Counted from the stretch's first letter, positions 7,162 through 14,531 are shown. The stretch is DNA of 25,217 nucleotides from Haemophilus paracuniculus (GCF_002015115.1 NZ_MUYA01000021.1:1-25217); one strand, 5' to 3'. Made by a program: numbers and translations. Notes: a model not told the origin generated them from the letters alone.

Positions 7162-7470
7162 TATTTCCCCCTTATGGTTGGCTAGAAATTATACGCTATA
7201 TTTTATCATTTTGGCAATGATGTATGGATTCCAAAAACGCAATGCAGAGCGTTCCCCGAACGCTATTGCGTTTTGTGCTAAGAACGGGTAGATATAAAAT
7301 CCGCCCCTACGAATGATGATTACTTTTTTGAAGAACGATGATATTTCGTAGTGGCGGGCTTTATGTCCGCCAAGAAATTTTTTATCTACAAATTTCCGCC
7401 GATCTGTTAAGATCCTGCAAAATTCTCGGCGGTTTTAACCGCTTTCTTTTCATTTATCGAGGAACGAAAA
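7162..7470. other. 309-bp gene-free region upstream of luxS
   Basis: This interval holds, in order: the upstream region of the minus-strand islet gene; a long imperfect hairpin at about 7238-7275 (AACGCAAT and AGCGTTC paired with GAACGCT and ATTGCGTT, with a GCAG bulge); an inverted pair of family-2 REP-like hairpins (7285-7372); an inverted repeat CCGCCGA / TCGGCGG at about 7397-7431 in the luxS leader region; and the luxS ribosome binding site GAGGAA. I see no coding sequence in it. Confidence 0.7.
7285..7372. repeat. Inverted pair of REP-like hairpins, family 2
   Basis: The left unit (7285-7310) is the same hairpin as at 6479, with a degraded left arm, and ends in CTAC (7307-7310). The right unit starts with GTAG (7348-7351), followed by the hairpin TGGCGG (7352-7357) and CCGCCA (7367-7372). 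The junctions CTACGAA and TTCGTAG are themselves inverted repeats, so the two hairpins face each other across about 31 bases, as in a BIME (paired REP). Confidence 0.75.
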
Positions 7471-7977
7471 ATGCCTTTATTAGATAGTTTTAAAGTGGAT
7501 CACACTAAAATGAACGCCCCTGCGGTGCGTGTGGCGAAGACGATGACGACCCCAAAAGGGGATACGATTACTGTGTTTGATTTGCGTTTTTGTCGCCCGA
7601 ACATTGATATTTTGCCGGTGCGTGGCATTCACACAATGGAACACCTTTTCGCGGGCTTTATGCGTGATCACCTTAACAGCGACAGCGTGGAAATTATTGA
7701 TATTTCGCCAATGGGCTGCCGCACGGGCTTTTATATGTCGCTGATCGGCACACCGAGCGACCAAGCGGTTGCCGAAGCGTGGACGAAGTCAATGCAAGAC
7801 GCGTTAAAAGTGGAAGATCAGAGCAAAATCCCTGAATTAAACGTGTATCAATGTGGTTCTTACAAAGAACACTCCCTCGCCGAAGCCCACGAAATCGCCC
7901 GAAATGTGTTAAAACAACCGATCGGCGTAAACCGCAACGAAGATTTGGCATTGGATGAGAAATTGTTAAATCCATAA
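7471..7977 (+). CDS. luxS: S-ribosylhomocysteine lyase (AI-2 synthesis)
   Basis: This 168-residue metalloenzyme cleaves S-ribosylhomocysteine to homocysteine and 4,5-dihydroxy-2,3-pentanedione, the precursor of autoinducer-2, in the activated methyl cycle. The metal ligands are all present: H54 and H58 in [10 protein letters not shown] and C128 in VYQCGS. The catalytic E57 and C83 ([10 protein letters not shown]) are also intact. GAGGAACGAAAA precedes the ATG. The gene is monocistronic by its surroundings: REP-like repeats lie upstream, and a REP pair plus a USS hairpin lie downstream. Confidence 0.98.
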   Translation: MPLLDSFKVDHTKMNAPAVRVAKTMTTPKGDTITVFDLRFCRPNIDILPVRGIHTMEHLFAGFMRDHLNSDSVEIIDISPMGCRTGFYMSLIGTPSDQAVAEAWTKSMQDALKVEDQSKIPELNVYQCGSYKEHSLAEAHEIARNVLKQPIGVNRNEDLALDEKLLNP

Positions 7978-7992
7978 TTGCAGTTCATTTAT

Positions 7993-8041
7993 GGGACGCC
8001 AGCGTGGCGTCCCTACGGTAGGGACGCGATGCTCGCGTCCC
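7993..8041. repeat. Inverted pair of REP-like hairpins, family 1, copy A
   Basis: Two GC-rich hairpins stand back to back. The first (7993-8013) has arms GGGACGCC / GGCGTCCC and the loop AGCGT. The second (8021-8041) has arms GGGACGCGA / TCGCGTCCC and the loop TGC. The junction 8011-8023 (CCCTAC-GGTAGGG) is nearly palindromic. Each hairpin therefore has GTAG at its 5' foot: on the minus strand from 8013-8016, and on the plus strand at 8018-8021. Near-identical copies occur at 11330 and 19577. Confidence 0.9.
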
Positions 8042-8043
8042 CA

Positions 8044-8083
8044 AACAAGCGGTAAGATTTTCTCAAAATCCCACCGCTTGTTG
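8044..8083. terminator. Inverted USS pair after luxS
   Basis: AACAAGCGGT, then AAGATTTT, is mirrored after a CTC loop by AAAATC and ACCGCTTGTT. The stem has one internal mismatch block. It follows the REP pair directly and precedes the ABC transporter start, and probably terminates luxS transcription. Confidence 0.65.
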
Positions 8084-8106
8084 TTATTTCAATAAGCAGG
8101 AAAGCA

Positions 8107-9942
8107 ATGTTCAATAAAATTTTTGAATGGTTTGAGAACCGAATTGATACCTACCCCGATGAGCCACCGAAAACGCCGAAATCAGGGGTAGTGCCGTTTA
8201 TTTTTGAGGCGACCAAAGGAATGCGAGGCTATCTCTTGCTTTTGACGATCCTCGTGGCAAGCGTGGGCGTGATTGAAGCGGTGCTGTTTCAATTTATGGG
8301 TGATTTGGTTGATTGGATCAACCGTTTTTCGCCGAGTGAATTATGGCAGGCGAAAGGGGCGTCCATTTGGACGATGTTTGGCGTAGCGATACTCGGCGTG
8401 CTGTGTGTTTATGTAGCAAGTTCGATCCGCTTTCAATCTTTACAGGGCGTATTCCCAATGCGGTTGCGTTGGAATTTCCACCGCTTGATGCTCGGGCAAA
8501 GTATGGGCTTTTATCAAGATGAGTTTGCAGGGCGAGTGTCGGCGAAGGTAATGCAGTCGGCGTTGGCGGTGCGAGATGTGGTGATGACCTGTGCCGATAT
8601 GTTGGTGTATGTGGCGGTTTACCTCACCACTTCTAGCGTGATTTTGTTGCAATTTGATGGCTGGCTGTTTGTGCCGTTCCTGTTGTGGGTGGTGAGCCTT
8701 GGGGCGACTATCTGGTATTTCGTGCCGAAACTTGCCGAAGCCGCTCAACAGCAGTCAGACGCACGCAGTCTGATGACGGGGCGGATTACCGATGCTTATT
8801 CCAATATTATGACGGTAAAGCTGTTTTCCCACGGCGATCGTGAATCGACCTACGCCAAAGAGTCAATGCAAGAATTTATGGTAACGGTGCATAAGCAGAT
8901 GCGATTAGTTACCCTGATTGAAACCCTAACCAATTTCACCAGCATTGCGTTGATTGTCTCTACCGCAGGGATCGGCTTATGGCTTTGGTCAGCGGAAATG
9001 GTGAGTGCTGGGGCGATTGCGACTTCAACTGCCCTTGCCTTGCGAATCAAGGGGTTATCGCAATGGATTATGTGGGAATTTGCCGACTTGTTCGAAAATC
9101 TAGGCACGGTGCAAGACGGAATGATGACGCTTTCAAAACCGCATACGGTAGTCGATCAGCCGAATGCGAAACCGTTAGAAGTCAAACAAGGCGAGATCAA
9201 ATTTGAAAAGGTGGATTTTGCCTACGATCCGAAAAAGCCGTTGCTCAAAGGTTTCGATTTGACGATCAAAGCAGGCGAGAAAGTCGGCTTGGTTGGGCGT
9301 AGTGGAGCAGGTAAATCAACCCTCACTAACCTTTTACTGCGTTTTTACGATATTCAAAATGGCTCGATCCAAATTGACGGACAAAATGTGCGAGAAATCA
9401 CCCAAGAGAGCTTGCGTTCGCAAATTGGTTTGGTAACCCAAGACACCTCGTTGTTACACCGTTCGGTACGCGATAATCTACTCTACGGACGCCCAACGGC
9501 AAGCGAGGAAGAAATGTTGCGAGCGGTGGAACGCGCGGCAGCGGCGGATTTCATTCCAAATCTACAAGATGCCAAAGGCAGAACGGGTTTTGATGCCCAC
9601 GTTGGCGAGCGAGGGGTCAAACTCTCTGGCGGACAACGCCAGCGGATTGCGATTGCACGTGTAATGCTCAAAGATGCCCCGATTTTATTGCTGGACGAAG
9701 CGACCAGTGCGTTGGATTCAGAAGTGGAAGCCGCAATCCAAGAGAATTTAACCGAGCTAATGGACGGCAAAACCGTGGTGGCAATCGCCCACCGACTTTC
9801 GACCATTATGGCAATGGATCGCTTGATCGTGCTAGACAAAGGCGAAATCGTGGAACAAGGCACGCACGAAGAATTACTGGCTCAAAACGGCGTTTACGCC
9901 AAATTATGGGCTCACCAAAGCGGCGGATTTTTGCCAGAGTAG
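8107..9942 (+). CDS. ABC exporter, fused permease and ATPase (HI1051-like)
   Basis: This 611-residue half-transporter has the order exporter membrane domain (about residues 40-330, several hydrophobic helices) then ATPase domain (about 360-600). The ATPase is complete: Walker A GRSGAGKST near 398, Q-loop LVTQDTS, signature LSGGQRQRIAIARVM near 506, Walker B ILLLDEATSALD near 526, and switch histidine AHRLST near 560. It probably works as a homodimer in the inner membrane. The substrate is unknown; multidrug or lipid export are typical for this subfamily. It resembles the uncharacterised H. influenzae ABC protein HI1051. An ATG with an AGGAAAGCA ribosome binding site starts it. It stands alone, between the luxS terminator and a strong downstream terminator. 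Confidence 0.9.
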   Translation: MFNKIFEWFENRIDTYPDEPPKTPKSGVVPFIFEATKGMRGYLLLLTILVASVGVIEAVLFQFMGDLVDWINRFSPSELWQAKGASIWTMFGVAILGVLCVYVASSIRFQSLQGVFPMRLRWNFHRLMLGQSMGFYQDEFAGRVSAKVMQSALAVRDVVMTCADMLVYVAVYLTTSSVILLQFDGWLFVPFLLWVVSLGATIWYFVPKLAEAAQQQSDARSLMTGRITDAYSNIMTVKLFSHGDRESTYAKESMQEFMVTVHKQMRLVTLIETLTNFTSIALIVSTAGIGLWLWSAEMVSAGAIATSTALALRIKGLSQWIMWEFADLFENLGTVQDGMMTLSKPHTVVDQPNAKPLEVKQGEIKFEKVDFAYDPKKPLLKGFDLTIKAGEKVGLVGRSGAGKSTLTNLLLRFYDIQNGSIQIDGQNVREITQESLRSQIGLVTQDTSLLHRSVRDNLLYGRPTASEEEMLRAVERAAAADFIPNLQDAKGRTGFDAHVGERGVKLSGGQRQRIAIARVMLKDAPILLLDEATSALDSEVEAAIQENLTELMDGKTVVAIAHRLSTIMAMDRLIVLDKGEIVEQGTHEELLAQNGVYAKLWAHQSGGFLPE

Positions 9943-9977
9943 CCCTACAAGCGGTGGGATTTCTGAAAATTTCATCG

Positions 9978-10010
9978 ACAAAAAACCACCTCGTGCGAGG
10001 TGGTTTTTTT
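9978..10010. terminator. Bidirectional terminator
   Basis: A strong stem, CCACCTCG (9986-9993) with CGAGGTGG (9996-10003), has an A-run on the left and a T-run on the right. It serves the ABC transporter (plus) and the chalcone isomerase-like gene (minus), which converge here. A single USS (ACAAGCGGT) lies just upstream, near 9951. Confidence 0.9.
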
Positions 10011-10013
10011 ATG

Positions 10014-10868
10014 CTAGGAAATCGGGGATTTTTGCTCTGGGGCAGGATCGCCAATCGGATCGATTTGCTTTTCGGGGGATTCCAATTCTGAGGGCTTCGC
10101 TTTTGGGGCTGGCTCTTTCGGCTTTTCGCTTTTTTCTGGCGGTGCTGACGGGGTCACTTGTGGCGGTTGAGCCGTTGCTTCATTTGCAGGTGGAACATTT
10201 TCTACGGATTGATTTTCCGCTGGCTCTGCCGTTTGCGGTGGATTTTCTACCGCCATTTTTTGCTCAGAACCGACCGCTTGCGGCTGACTCTGTTCCGCTG
10301 ATGTTGGCGTTGAACCTTCCGCAGAGCTTTCCGTAGCGGTTTGAGACGGCACATAATCGGTGGAATTATGCACCTGTTGCTCTTTTGGATCGGTCTTTTT
10401 AGTGGTTAATTTGGCACTCAAATCAATTTTCGGATCAAGCCACACCGCCACCATTGCGTTATTGAAATCCTTATCAAATTGCTCAGGGATAATCGTATCG
10501 TTCAGCACAAAATAACCCGTGTCGGGCAGGGCGATATAGCTCAACTTATCGTTGGGTTTGAGGTCGGGAATGGTTTTGCGTAACCGCTCAATGGTTTCCT
10601 CTTGTTGTGGCAAATTGATGCCTAAATTCGCCCAAGCCCGAGCAATCGAAATGGCGAAATCTCGCCCATCAACGGGCTTGGCATATTCAAGGGTAAGCAT
10701 TAGCGGACGGATGCCAAGTTCATACTGCCCCGTTTCCGTAAAAAGTGCGATATTGTAAATTTTAAAAGGTCCCCAAGTGTAGTCGAGGTCGTTCACTTTT
10801 TCCCAATTTGCACTTGCCGTTCCCGCAAAAATGCCGAGTAGCAAGGTCAATAGTGCTTTGTATCGCAT
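10014..10868 (-). CDS. Exported chalcone isomerase-like domain protein with Pro/Glu-rich tail
   Basis: This 284-residue exported protein has a signal peptide, MRYKALLTLLLGIFAGTASA, with probable cleavage after ASA. Residues 21-155 resemble bacterial chalcone isomerase-like proteins: WEKVNDLDYTWGPFKIYNIALF, LTLEYAKPVDGRDF and the later KLSYIALPDTGYFVLND. In bacteria this fold binds fatty acids or has no known activity, and flavonoid chemistry should not be assumed. The last 120 or so residues are low complexity, rich in Pro, Glu, Ala, Ser and Gln, and probably disordered; they may reach the envelope or another protein. The tail is an unusual addition, since such proteins are usually just the globular domain. 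AGGAA precedes the ATG. No operon partner; it is divergent from ydcH. Confidence 0.72.
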   Translation of the reverse strand: MRYKALLTLLLGIFAGTASANWEKVNDLDYTWGPFKIYNIALFTETGQYELGIRPLMLTLEYAKPVDGRDFAISIARAWANLGINLPQQEETIERLRKTIPDLKPNDKLSYIALPDTGYFVLNDTIIPEQFDKDFNNAMVAVWLDPKIDLSAKLTTKKTDPKEQQVHNSTDYVPSQTATESSAEGSTPTSAEQSQPQAVGSEQKMAVENPPQTAEPAENQSVENVPPANEATAQPPQVTPSAPPEKSEKPKEPAPKAKPSELESPEKQIDPIGDPAPEQKSPIS

Positions 10869-10934
10869 TCTGAAATTCCTAACAAAAAATTTCGGCTATT
10901 ATACTTTAAATTGACGGGCGAAGTTCTACAAAAA

Positions 10935-10956
10935 TTTTGTGATCTAGTTCAAATTT
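10935..10956. promoter_or_regulatory. Putative CRP site between the chalcone-like gene and ydcH
   Basis: TTTTGTGATCTAG followed by TTCAAATTT matches the canonical CRP palindrome (TGTGATCTAGATCACA core) with one well-conserved and one weaker half. It is centred at 10945.5, about 71.5 bases upstream of the predicted ydcH transcription start, a typical class I activation position. It could also act on the divergent gene. Confidence 0.5.
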
Positions 10957-10981
10957 TTGAAAGAAAGTTAGCCCAAAACGG

Positions 10982-11010
10982 TTGAAAAAGAGTAGTATCT
11001 TTCCTGTAAT
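10982..11010 (+). promoter_or_regulatory. Probable sigma-70 promoter of ydcH
   Basis: TTGAAA (10982-10987) and TGTAAT (11005-11010) are separated by 17 bases. The predicted transcription start is near 11017, giving a short leader of about 20 bases containing the ribosome binding site GTGAGGA. Confidence 0.6.
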
Positions 11011-11037
11011 TTTTCATTTACTCGTGAGGATTAATTT

Positions 11038-11256
11038 ATGTTCCCAGAATATCGTGATTTAATCAGCCAATTAAAAACCTCTGACGCTCATTTTGAACGT
11101 TTGTTTAATAAACACAATGAGTTAGACCAACGAATCAAAAATATGGAAGCGAATATCGAACTCGCCACCCACACGGAAATTGAGGTGTTGAAAAAAGAGA
11201 AGTTACATTTAAAAGATGAACTTTATGCGATTTTGAAGAAAAAATCGGCGGAATAG
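11038..11256 (+). CDS. YdcH family protein (DUF465)
   Basis: This 72-residue, strongly charged, almost wholly helical protein fits the YdcH/DUF465 family. The pattern begins FPEYRDLISQLKTSDAHFERLF, continues through NKHNELDQRIKNME, and ends with LKKEKLHLKDELYAILKK. A heptad pattern indicates a two-helix coiled coil. No biochemical role is known for the family. TGAGGA is well placed before the ATG. A good promoter, a possible CRP site upstream and a strong terminator downstream mark it as a single-gene unit. Confidence 0.85.
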   Translation: MFPEYRDLISQLKTSDAHFERLFNKHNELDQRIKNMEANIELATHTEIEVLKKEKLHLKDELYAILKKKSAE

Positions 11257-11264
11257 AAATTGAA

Positions 11265-11292
11265 AAAGCCCACGTTTGTGGGCTTTGTTTTT
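11265..11292 (+). terminator. Terminator of ydcH
   Basis: AAAGCCCAC (11265-11273), loop GTTT and GTGGGCTTT (11278-11286) are followed by GTTTTTTA. This is a textbook intrinsic terminator shortly after the stop codon. Confidence 0.92.
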
Positions 11293-11329
11293 TATGTCTG
11301 GCGAGCGGTTTTGTTAATTTCATTAGAAA

Positions 11330-11376
11330 GGACGCCAGCGTGGCGTCCCTACGTAGGGTCGCGATGCTCGCGTCCC
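11330..11376. repeat. Inverted pair of REP-like hairpins, family 1, copy B
   Basis: The layout is as in copy A. The first hairpin is at 11330-11348 (GGACGCC / GGCGTCC). The junction CCCTACGTAGGG (11347-11358) carries CTAC at 11349-11352 and GTAG at 11353-11356. The second hairpin (11356-11376) has one mismatch in its stem (GGGTCGCGA). The element lies between ydcH and a convergent lipoprotein gene, next to a USS-like inverted repeat. Confidence 0.88.
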
Positions 11377-11393
11377 AAAATTTCGTCCCCATA

Positions 11394-11437
11394 CAAGGGG
11401 TAAGATTTTGTGAAATTTTGAAAAATCCTACCCCTTG
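11394..11437. terminator. USS-like inverted repeat with altered core, after the lipoprotein gene
   Basis: CAAGGGGTAAGATTTT (11394-11409) pairs with AAAATCCTACCCCTTG (11422-11437). The sequence resembles a USS pair, but the core reads CAAGGGGTA instead of CAAGCGGTA in both arms, so the stem is preserved. It lies at the 3' end of the minus-strand lipoprotein gene and probably acts as its terminator. Confidence 0.65.
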
Positions 11438-11447
11438 CAGAACATCT

Positions 11448-12023
11448 TTATTTCTTCGCTTTTACCTTGCTTTTGGCTTTTTTCGCTTTCGCAGGCTTCG
11501 CATTTTCTGCTTTTTCGCTGTCGGTCATTGTTTTTACGCAAAGTTGCAAAATTTGTTCTACGCCGTTTTTAATATATTCATCATCACGCACTTTGTTTTT
11601 CTGAATATCGTTCATTGCGTCTTGAATACCTTGCGTCATACTGGCAGGTTGCACTAAGCCCCAGCAGTTTGGGTCAAGGTAGTTAAATTTTGCTTGCAGA
11701 TCCGCCGCGTAAATCACGCCGCTGTTGTAGGCGTAAACCTTGTGGTCAAGCATACGGTTGAGGGTTGAGGCACGGATTTGTTCGATCGGCAGGGTAACTT
11801 TGTTTTGATACCAATCGTTTACGCCATTGACGAAAGTTGGGATATCGTAGGTTTCATTGACACGGTCGGCATAGGTTTGAGCCGTTGCACCGTAAGCGAT
11901 TGCATAGGATTTTTGATCGACTTCGGCATCATTCAAACGAGTCCATTCTTTCTTGCCCGAAGAACAAGCGGTCAGTAAGGTTAAAATTGAACCGATAAAA
12001 AGAGATTTAATAAAAAGTTTCAT
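11448..12023 (-). CDS. Putative lipoprotein with basic Lys/Ala-rich tail
   Basis: This 191-residue protein begins with a lipoprotein signal, MKLFIKSLFIGSILTLLTAC. The lipobox is LTAC, with C20 as the lipidated residue and SS following, so outer-membrane sorting is likely. The body (residues 25-165) is soluble and of no family I can name; it contains two further cysteines (in DPNCWGL and ILQLCVK) that may form a disulfide. The C-terminus ends in a short repetitive Lys/Ala tail (PAKAKKAKSKVKAKK) that could bind peptidoglycan, nucleic acid or LPS. AGGGGTG precedes the ATG. It is divergent from thyA, with under 100 bases between them, and ends at a USS-like hairpin. Confidence 0.75.
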   Translation of the reverse strand: MKLFIKSLFIGSILTLLTACSSGKKEWTRLNDAEVDQKSYAIAYGATAQTYADRVNETYDIPTFVNGVNDWYQNKVTLPIEQIRASTLNRMLDHKVYAYNSGVIYAADLQAKFNYLDPNCWGLVQPASMTQGIQDAMNDIQKNKVRDDEYIKNGVEQILQLCVKTMTDSEKAENAKPAKAKKAKSKVKAKK

Positions 12024-12110
12024 TTTCGCACCCCTTTGGCGAATTTGGTTGAAATAACTGCTACAATTCTACCTAACAAATAACATTTCGCAAAATCTTT
12101 TGAGGTAAAA

Positions 12111-12962
12111 ATGAAACAATATCTTGATTTATGCCAACGCATTGTGGAACAAGGCAAGTGGGTGGAAAATGAGCGAACGGGCAAACGCTGTTTAACCGTG
12201 ATCAACGCCGATTTAACCTACGATGTAGCGAAGGGCGAATTTCCCCTTGTTACCACTCGCCGTAGTTATTGGAAAGCGGCGATTGCGGAATTGTTGGGCT
12301 ATATTCGCGGATATAGCAGTGCGGCGGATTTCCGCCAGCTCGGCACGAAATCTTGGGACGCGAACGCCAACGAAAATGTGGCGTGGCTTGCCAATCCGCA
12401 CCGTAAGGGCGAGGACGATATGGGCTTGGTTTACGGGGCGGTCGGGCGGAATTTTCCGAAGCCTGATGGTGGTTCGGTCGATCTTTTGCGTCAGATTGTT
12501 GATGATTTGAAGCGTGGGGTGGATAATCGTGGCGAAATTTACACTTTTTACCACCCTGGCGTGTTTCATCTGGGCTGTTTGCGTCCTTGCCTGCATAGCC
12601 ACCATTTTTCCTTGCTAGACGGTACGCTTTACCTCAACAGCACCCAACGCTCGGCGGACGTGCCGTTGGGCTTAAATTGGAATATGATTCAATGCTACAC
12701 TTTTTTGGCGTTAATGGCACAAATCACGGGACATCAAGCAGGGCAGGCGTTCCATAAAATCGTTAATGCACATATTTATGAAGATCAGCTCGATCTAATG
12801 CAAAATGAGCAACTGAAACGCGAGCCTTTTGCCGCCCCTCGCTTAATCATCAACCCTGATATTAAAAGTTTGGCAGATTTGGAAACTTGGGTAACTCTCG
12901 ATGATTTTAAGGTGGAAGGCTATCAATACCACCCGAGTATTCAATATCCGTTTTCGGTTTAG
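12111..12962 (+). CDS. thyA: Thymidylate synthase
   Basis: This 283-residue enzyme methylates dUMP to dTMP using methylenetetrahydrofolate. The nucleophile is C160 in [10 protein letters not shown]. The phosphate-binding QRSADV has R180 and D183. N191 in GLNWNM and the HIY of NAHIYEDQ correspond to the dUMP-binding Asn, His and Tyr. An N-terminal arginine-containing FPLVTTRR segment matches the phosphate loop. The sequence is of the Vibrio/Haemophilus subtype of about 283 residues. It differs from E. coli ThyA around the active cysteine: RPCLHSH instead of APCHAFF. GAGGTAAAA precedes the ATG. It is transcribed alone, converging on rho. Confidence 0.95.
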   Translation: MKQYLDLCQRIVEQGKWVENERTGKRCLTVINADLTYDVAKGEFPLVTTRRSYWKAAIAELLGYIRGYSSAADFRQLGTKSWDANANENVAWLANPHRKGEDDMGLVYGAVGRNFPKPDGGSVDLLRQIVDDLKRGVDNRGEIYTFYHPGVFHLGCLRPCLHSHHFSLLDGTLYLNSTQRSADVPLGLNWNMIQCYTFLALMAQITGHQAGQAFHKIVNAHIYEDQLDLMQNEQLKREPFAAPRLIINPDIKSLADLETWVTLDDFKVEGYQYHPSIQYPFSV

Positions 12963-12969
12963 CCCAAAT

Positions 12970-13000
12970 AAAAATGGCATTCATCAGAATGCCATTTTTT
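12970..13000. terminator. Bidirectional terminator between thyA and rho
   Basis: AAAAATGGCATTC (12970-12982) pairs with 12987-12999 around ATCA. It has A-rich and T-rich flanks, so it can serve both converging genes. Confidence 0.92.
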
Positions 13001-13006
13001 TAGAAG

Positions 13007-14269
13007 TTAAGAACGCTTCATCACTTCAAAAAACTCATCGTTGGTTTTCGCGACCATCAATTTATCGATGAGGAATTCCATTGCTTGCACTTCGTCCATT
13101 GGGTTGAGGATTTTGCGTAAAATCCACATTTTTTGCAGCTCATCTGGGCTAGTGAGCAAGTCCTCTTTACGGGTGCCTGAACGGTTGAAGTCAATCGCTG
13201 GGAATACGCGTTTCTCGGCAATTTTACGCGAGAGATGCAATTCCATATTCCCCGTTCCTTTAAATTCCTCGAAGATCACTTCGTCCATTTTCGAGCCTGT
13301 ATCCACAAGGGCGGTGGCGATAATGGTTAAACTTCCGCCCTCTTCCACATTTCGTGCCGCACCGAAGAAACGTTTTGGACGGTGCAGGGCGTTGGCGTCC
13401 ACACCACCCGACAAAATCTTGCCCGAAGCTGGGGTAACGGTGTTGTAAGCACGAGCGAGACGGGTGATCGAGTCGAGCAAAATCACCACATCTTTTTTGT
13501 GTTCCACCGCACGTTTGGCTTTTTCGATTACCATTTCAGCCACTTGAACGTGGCGAGTGGCTGGCTCGTCAAAGGTGGAAGCAATCACTTCGCCTTTCAC
13601 TGAGCGTTGCATTTCCGTTACTTCCTCTGGACGTTCGTCAATCAACAACACGATCAACTCACACTCTGGGTAGTTGTGGGTAATGCTTTGGGCGATATTT
13701 TGTAGCAACATCGTTTTACCCGCTTTCGGCGGTGCGACGATCAAACCACGTTGCCCTTTCCCGATTGGCGAGGCGAGATCCAAAATGCGAGCGGTGAGAT
13801 CTTCGGTTGAACCGTTGCCACGTTCCATTCTGAGGCGAGAATTGGCGTGAAGTGGGGTTAAGTTTTCAAAAAGAATTTTACTGCGAGAAACTTCGGGTTT
13901 GTCGTCATTGACGCGATCCACTTTGAGCAAGGCAAAATAACGTTCGCCCTCTTTTGGTGGGCGGATTTTGCCCTCGATGTTATCCCCTGTTTGCAAGTTA
14001 AAACGGCGGATTTGGCTCGGCGAAACGTAAATATCGTCAGGGCCGGCGAGGTAAGAGCTGTCGCCCGAACGCAAAAAGCCGAAGCCGTCTGGCAAAATTT
14101 CAAGCACCCCCTGCCCGAAAATATCTTCGCCACTTTTGGCGTGCTGTTTCAAAATCGCAAACACAATATCTTGTTTGCGTAAACGTGCTAAATTTTCTAA
14201 GCCCATTTGCCCCTCGCCAATGGCGACAAGCTCGGAGACAGGCGTATTTTTTAATTCTGTAAGATGCAT
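13007..14269 (-). CDS. rho: Transcription termination factor Rho
   Basis: This 420-residue protein is the hexameric RNA-dependent helicase that ends transcription at unstructured C-rich RNA. The N-terminal domain is followed by the cold-shock-like RNA-binding fold with DGFGFLR near residue 61. The RecA-type ATPase has Walker [12 protein letters not shown] near 180, [18 protein letters not shown] near 208, and Walker [17 protein letters not shown] near 263. The Q- and R-loop regions (SGGVDANAL and [21 protein letters not shown]) are intact. The length is one residue more than E. coli Rho. It is transcribed alone, with a good promoter 70-100 bases upstream. Confidence 0.98.
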   Translation of the reverse strand: MHLTELKNTPVSELVAIGEGQMGLENLARLRKQDIVFAILKQHAKSGEDIFGQGVLEILPDGFGFLRSGDSSYLAGPDDIYVSPSQIRRFNLQTGDNIEGKIRPPKEGERYFALLKVDRVNDDKPEVSRSKILFENLTPLHANSRLRMERGNGSTEDLTARILDLASPIGKGQRGLIVAPPKAGKTMLLQNIAQSITHNYPECELIVLLIDERPEEVTEMQRSVKGEVIASTFDEPATRHVQVAEMVIEKAKRAVEHKKDVVILLDSITRLARAYNTVTPASGKILSGGVDANALHRPKRFFGAARNVEEGGSLTIIATALVDTGSKMDEVIFEEFKGTGNMELHLSRKIAEKRVFPAIDFNRSGTRKEDLLTSPDELQKMWILRKILNPMDEVQAMEFLIDKLMVAKTNDEFFEVMKRS

Positions 14270-14344
14270 AATAAAGAAAGGATTTTATTAAGGTTGGATT
14301 AAAGATTTCGTTTGATATGGCGTTGCCATAAATTGAGGTGGCGA

Positions 14345-14373
14345 ATAATACGCCAAAAATCCGCGGTTTGCAA
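14345..14373 (-). promoter_or_regulatory. Probable rho promoter
   Basis: On the minus strand, TTGCAA (14368-14373) and TATTAT (14345-14350) are separated by exactly 17 bases. The predicted transcription start is near 14338, giving a leader of about 70 bases. Rho is autoregulated through its leader in E. coli; this leader is much shorter. Confidence 0.6.
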
Positions 14374-14444
14374 ATTTTTTGCGAAATCCGACCGCTTGTA
14401 TTTAAAAATAACTCAACAAGCGGTGGGATTTTGCAAAATTTTTG
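14372..14444. repeat. Long inverted USS pair between rho and degP
   Basis: The left arm ends GACCGCTTG (to 14398) and the right arm begins CAAGCGGTGGG (from 14417). The repeat extends outward through AT-rich flanks (AAATTTTTTGCGAAATC and GATTTTGCAAAATTTTT), matching the extended USS consensus. An 18-nt AT-rich spacer separates them. It overlaps the rho -35 element, and since the genes diverge here it cannot be a terminator for either. Confidence 0.75.
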
Positions 14445-14504
14445 TAAAAAAGGGTAATCGCACCGCTCGTCAGCGTAAAAATCGCCTTTTTCAGTCTGTG
14501 ATCT

Positions 14505-14531
14505 GAACCCCCAAAAAAATTGTTTGTCTTA
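14505..14531 (+). promoter_or_regulatory. Candidate sigma-E-like promoter of degP
   Basis: GAACCC (14505-14510) and GTCTTA (14526-14531) are separated by 15 bases and resemble the GAACTT / GTCTAA pattern of RpoE promoters. E. coli degP is an RpoE target, which makes the match plausible, but two positions differ. Confidence 0.35.

Noticed and set aside
7238..7275. Long imperfect hairpin upstream of luxS as another REP unit
   Set aside because: It has no GTAG foot and no partner in opposite orientation, so it was not counted with the REP-like families.
12111..12962. Thymidylate synthase with an inactive site because of RPCLHSH
   Set aside because: The nucleophile C160, R180, D183, N191 and the His-Ile-Tyr are present; the change is typical of the Vibrio/Haemophilus subtype.
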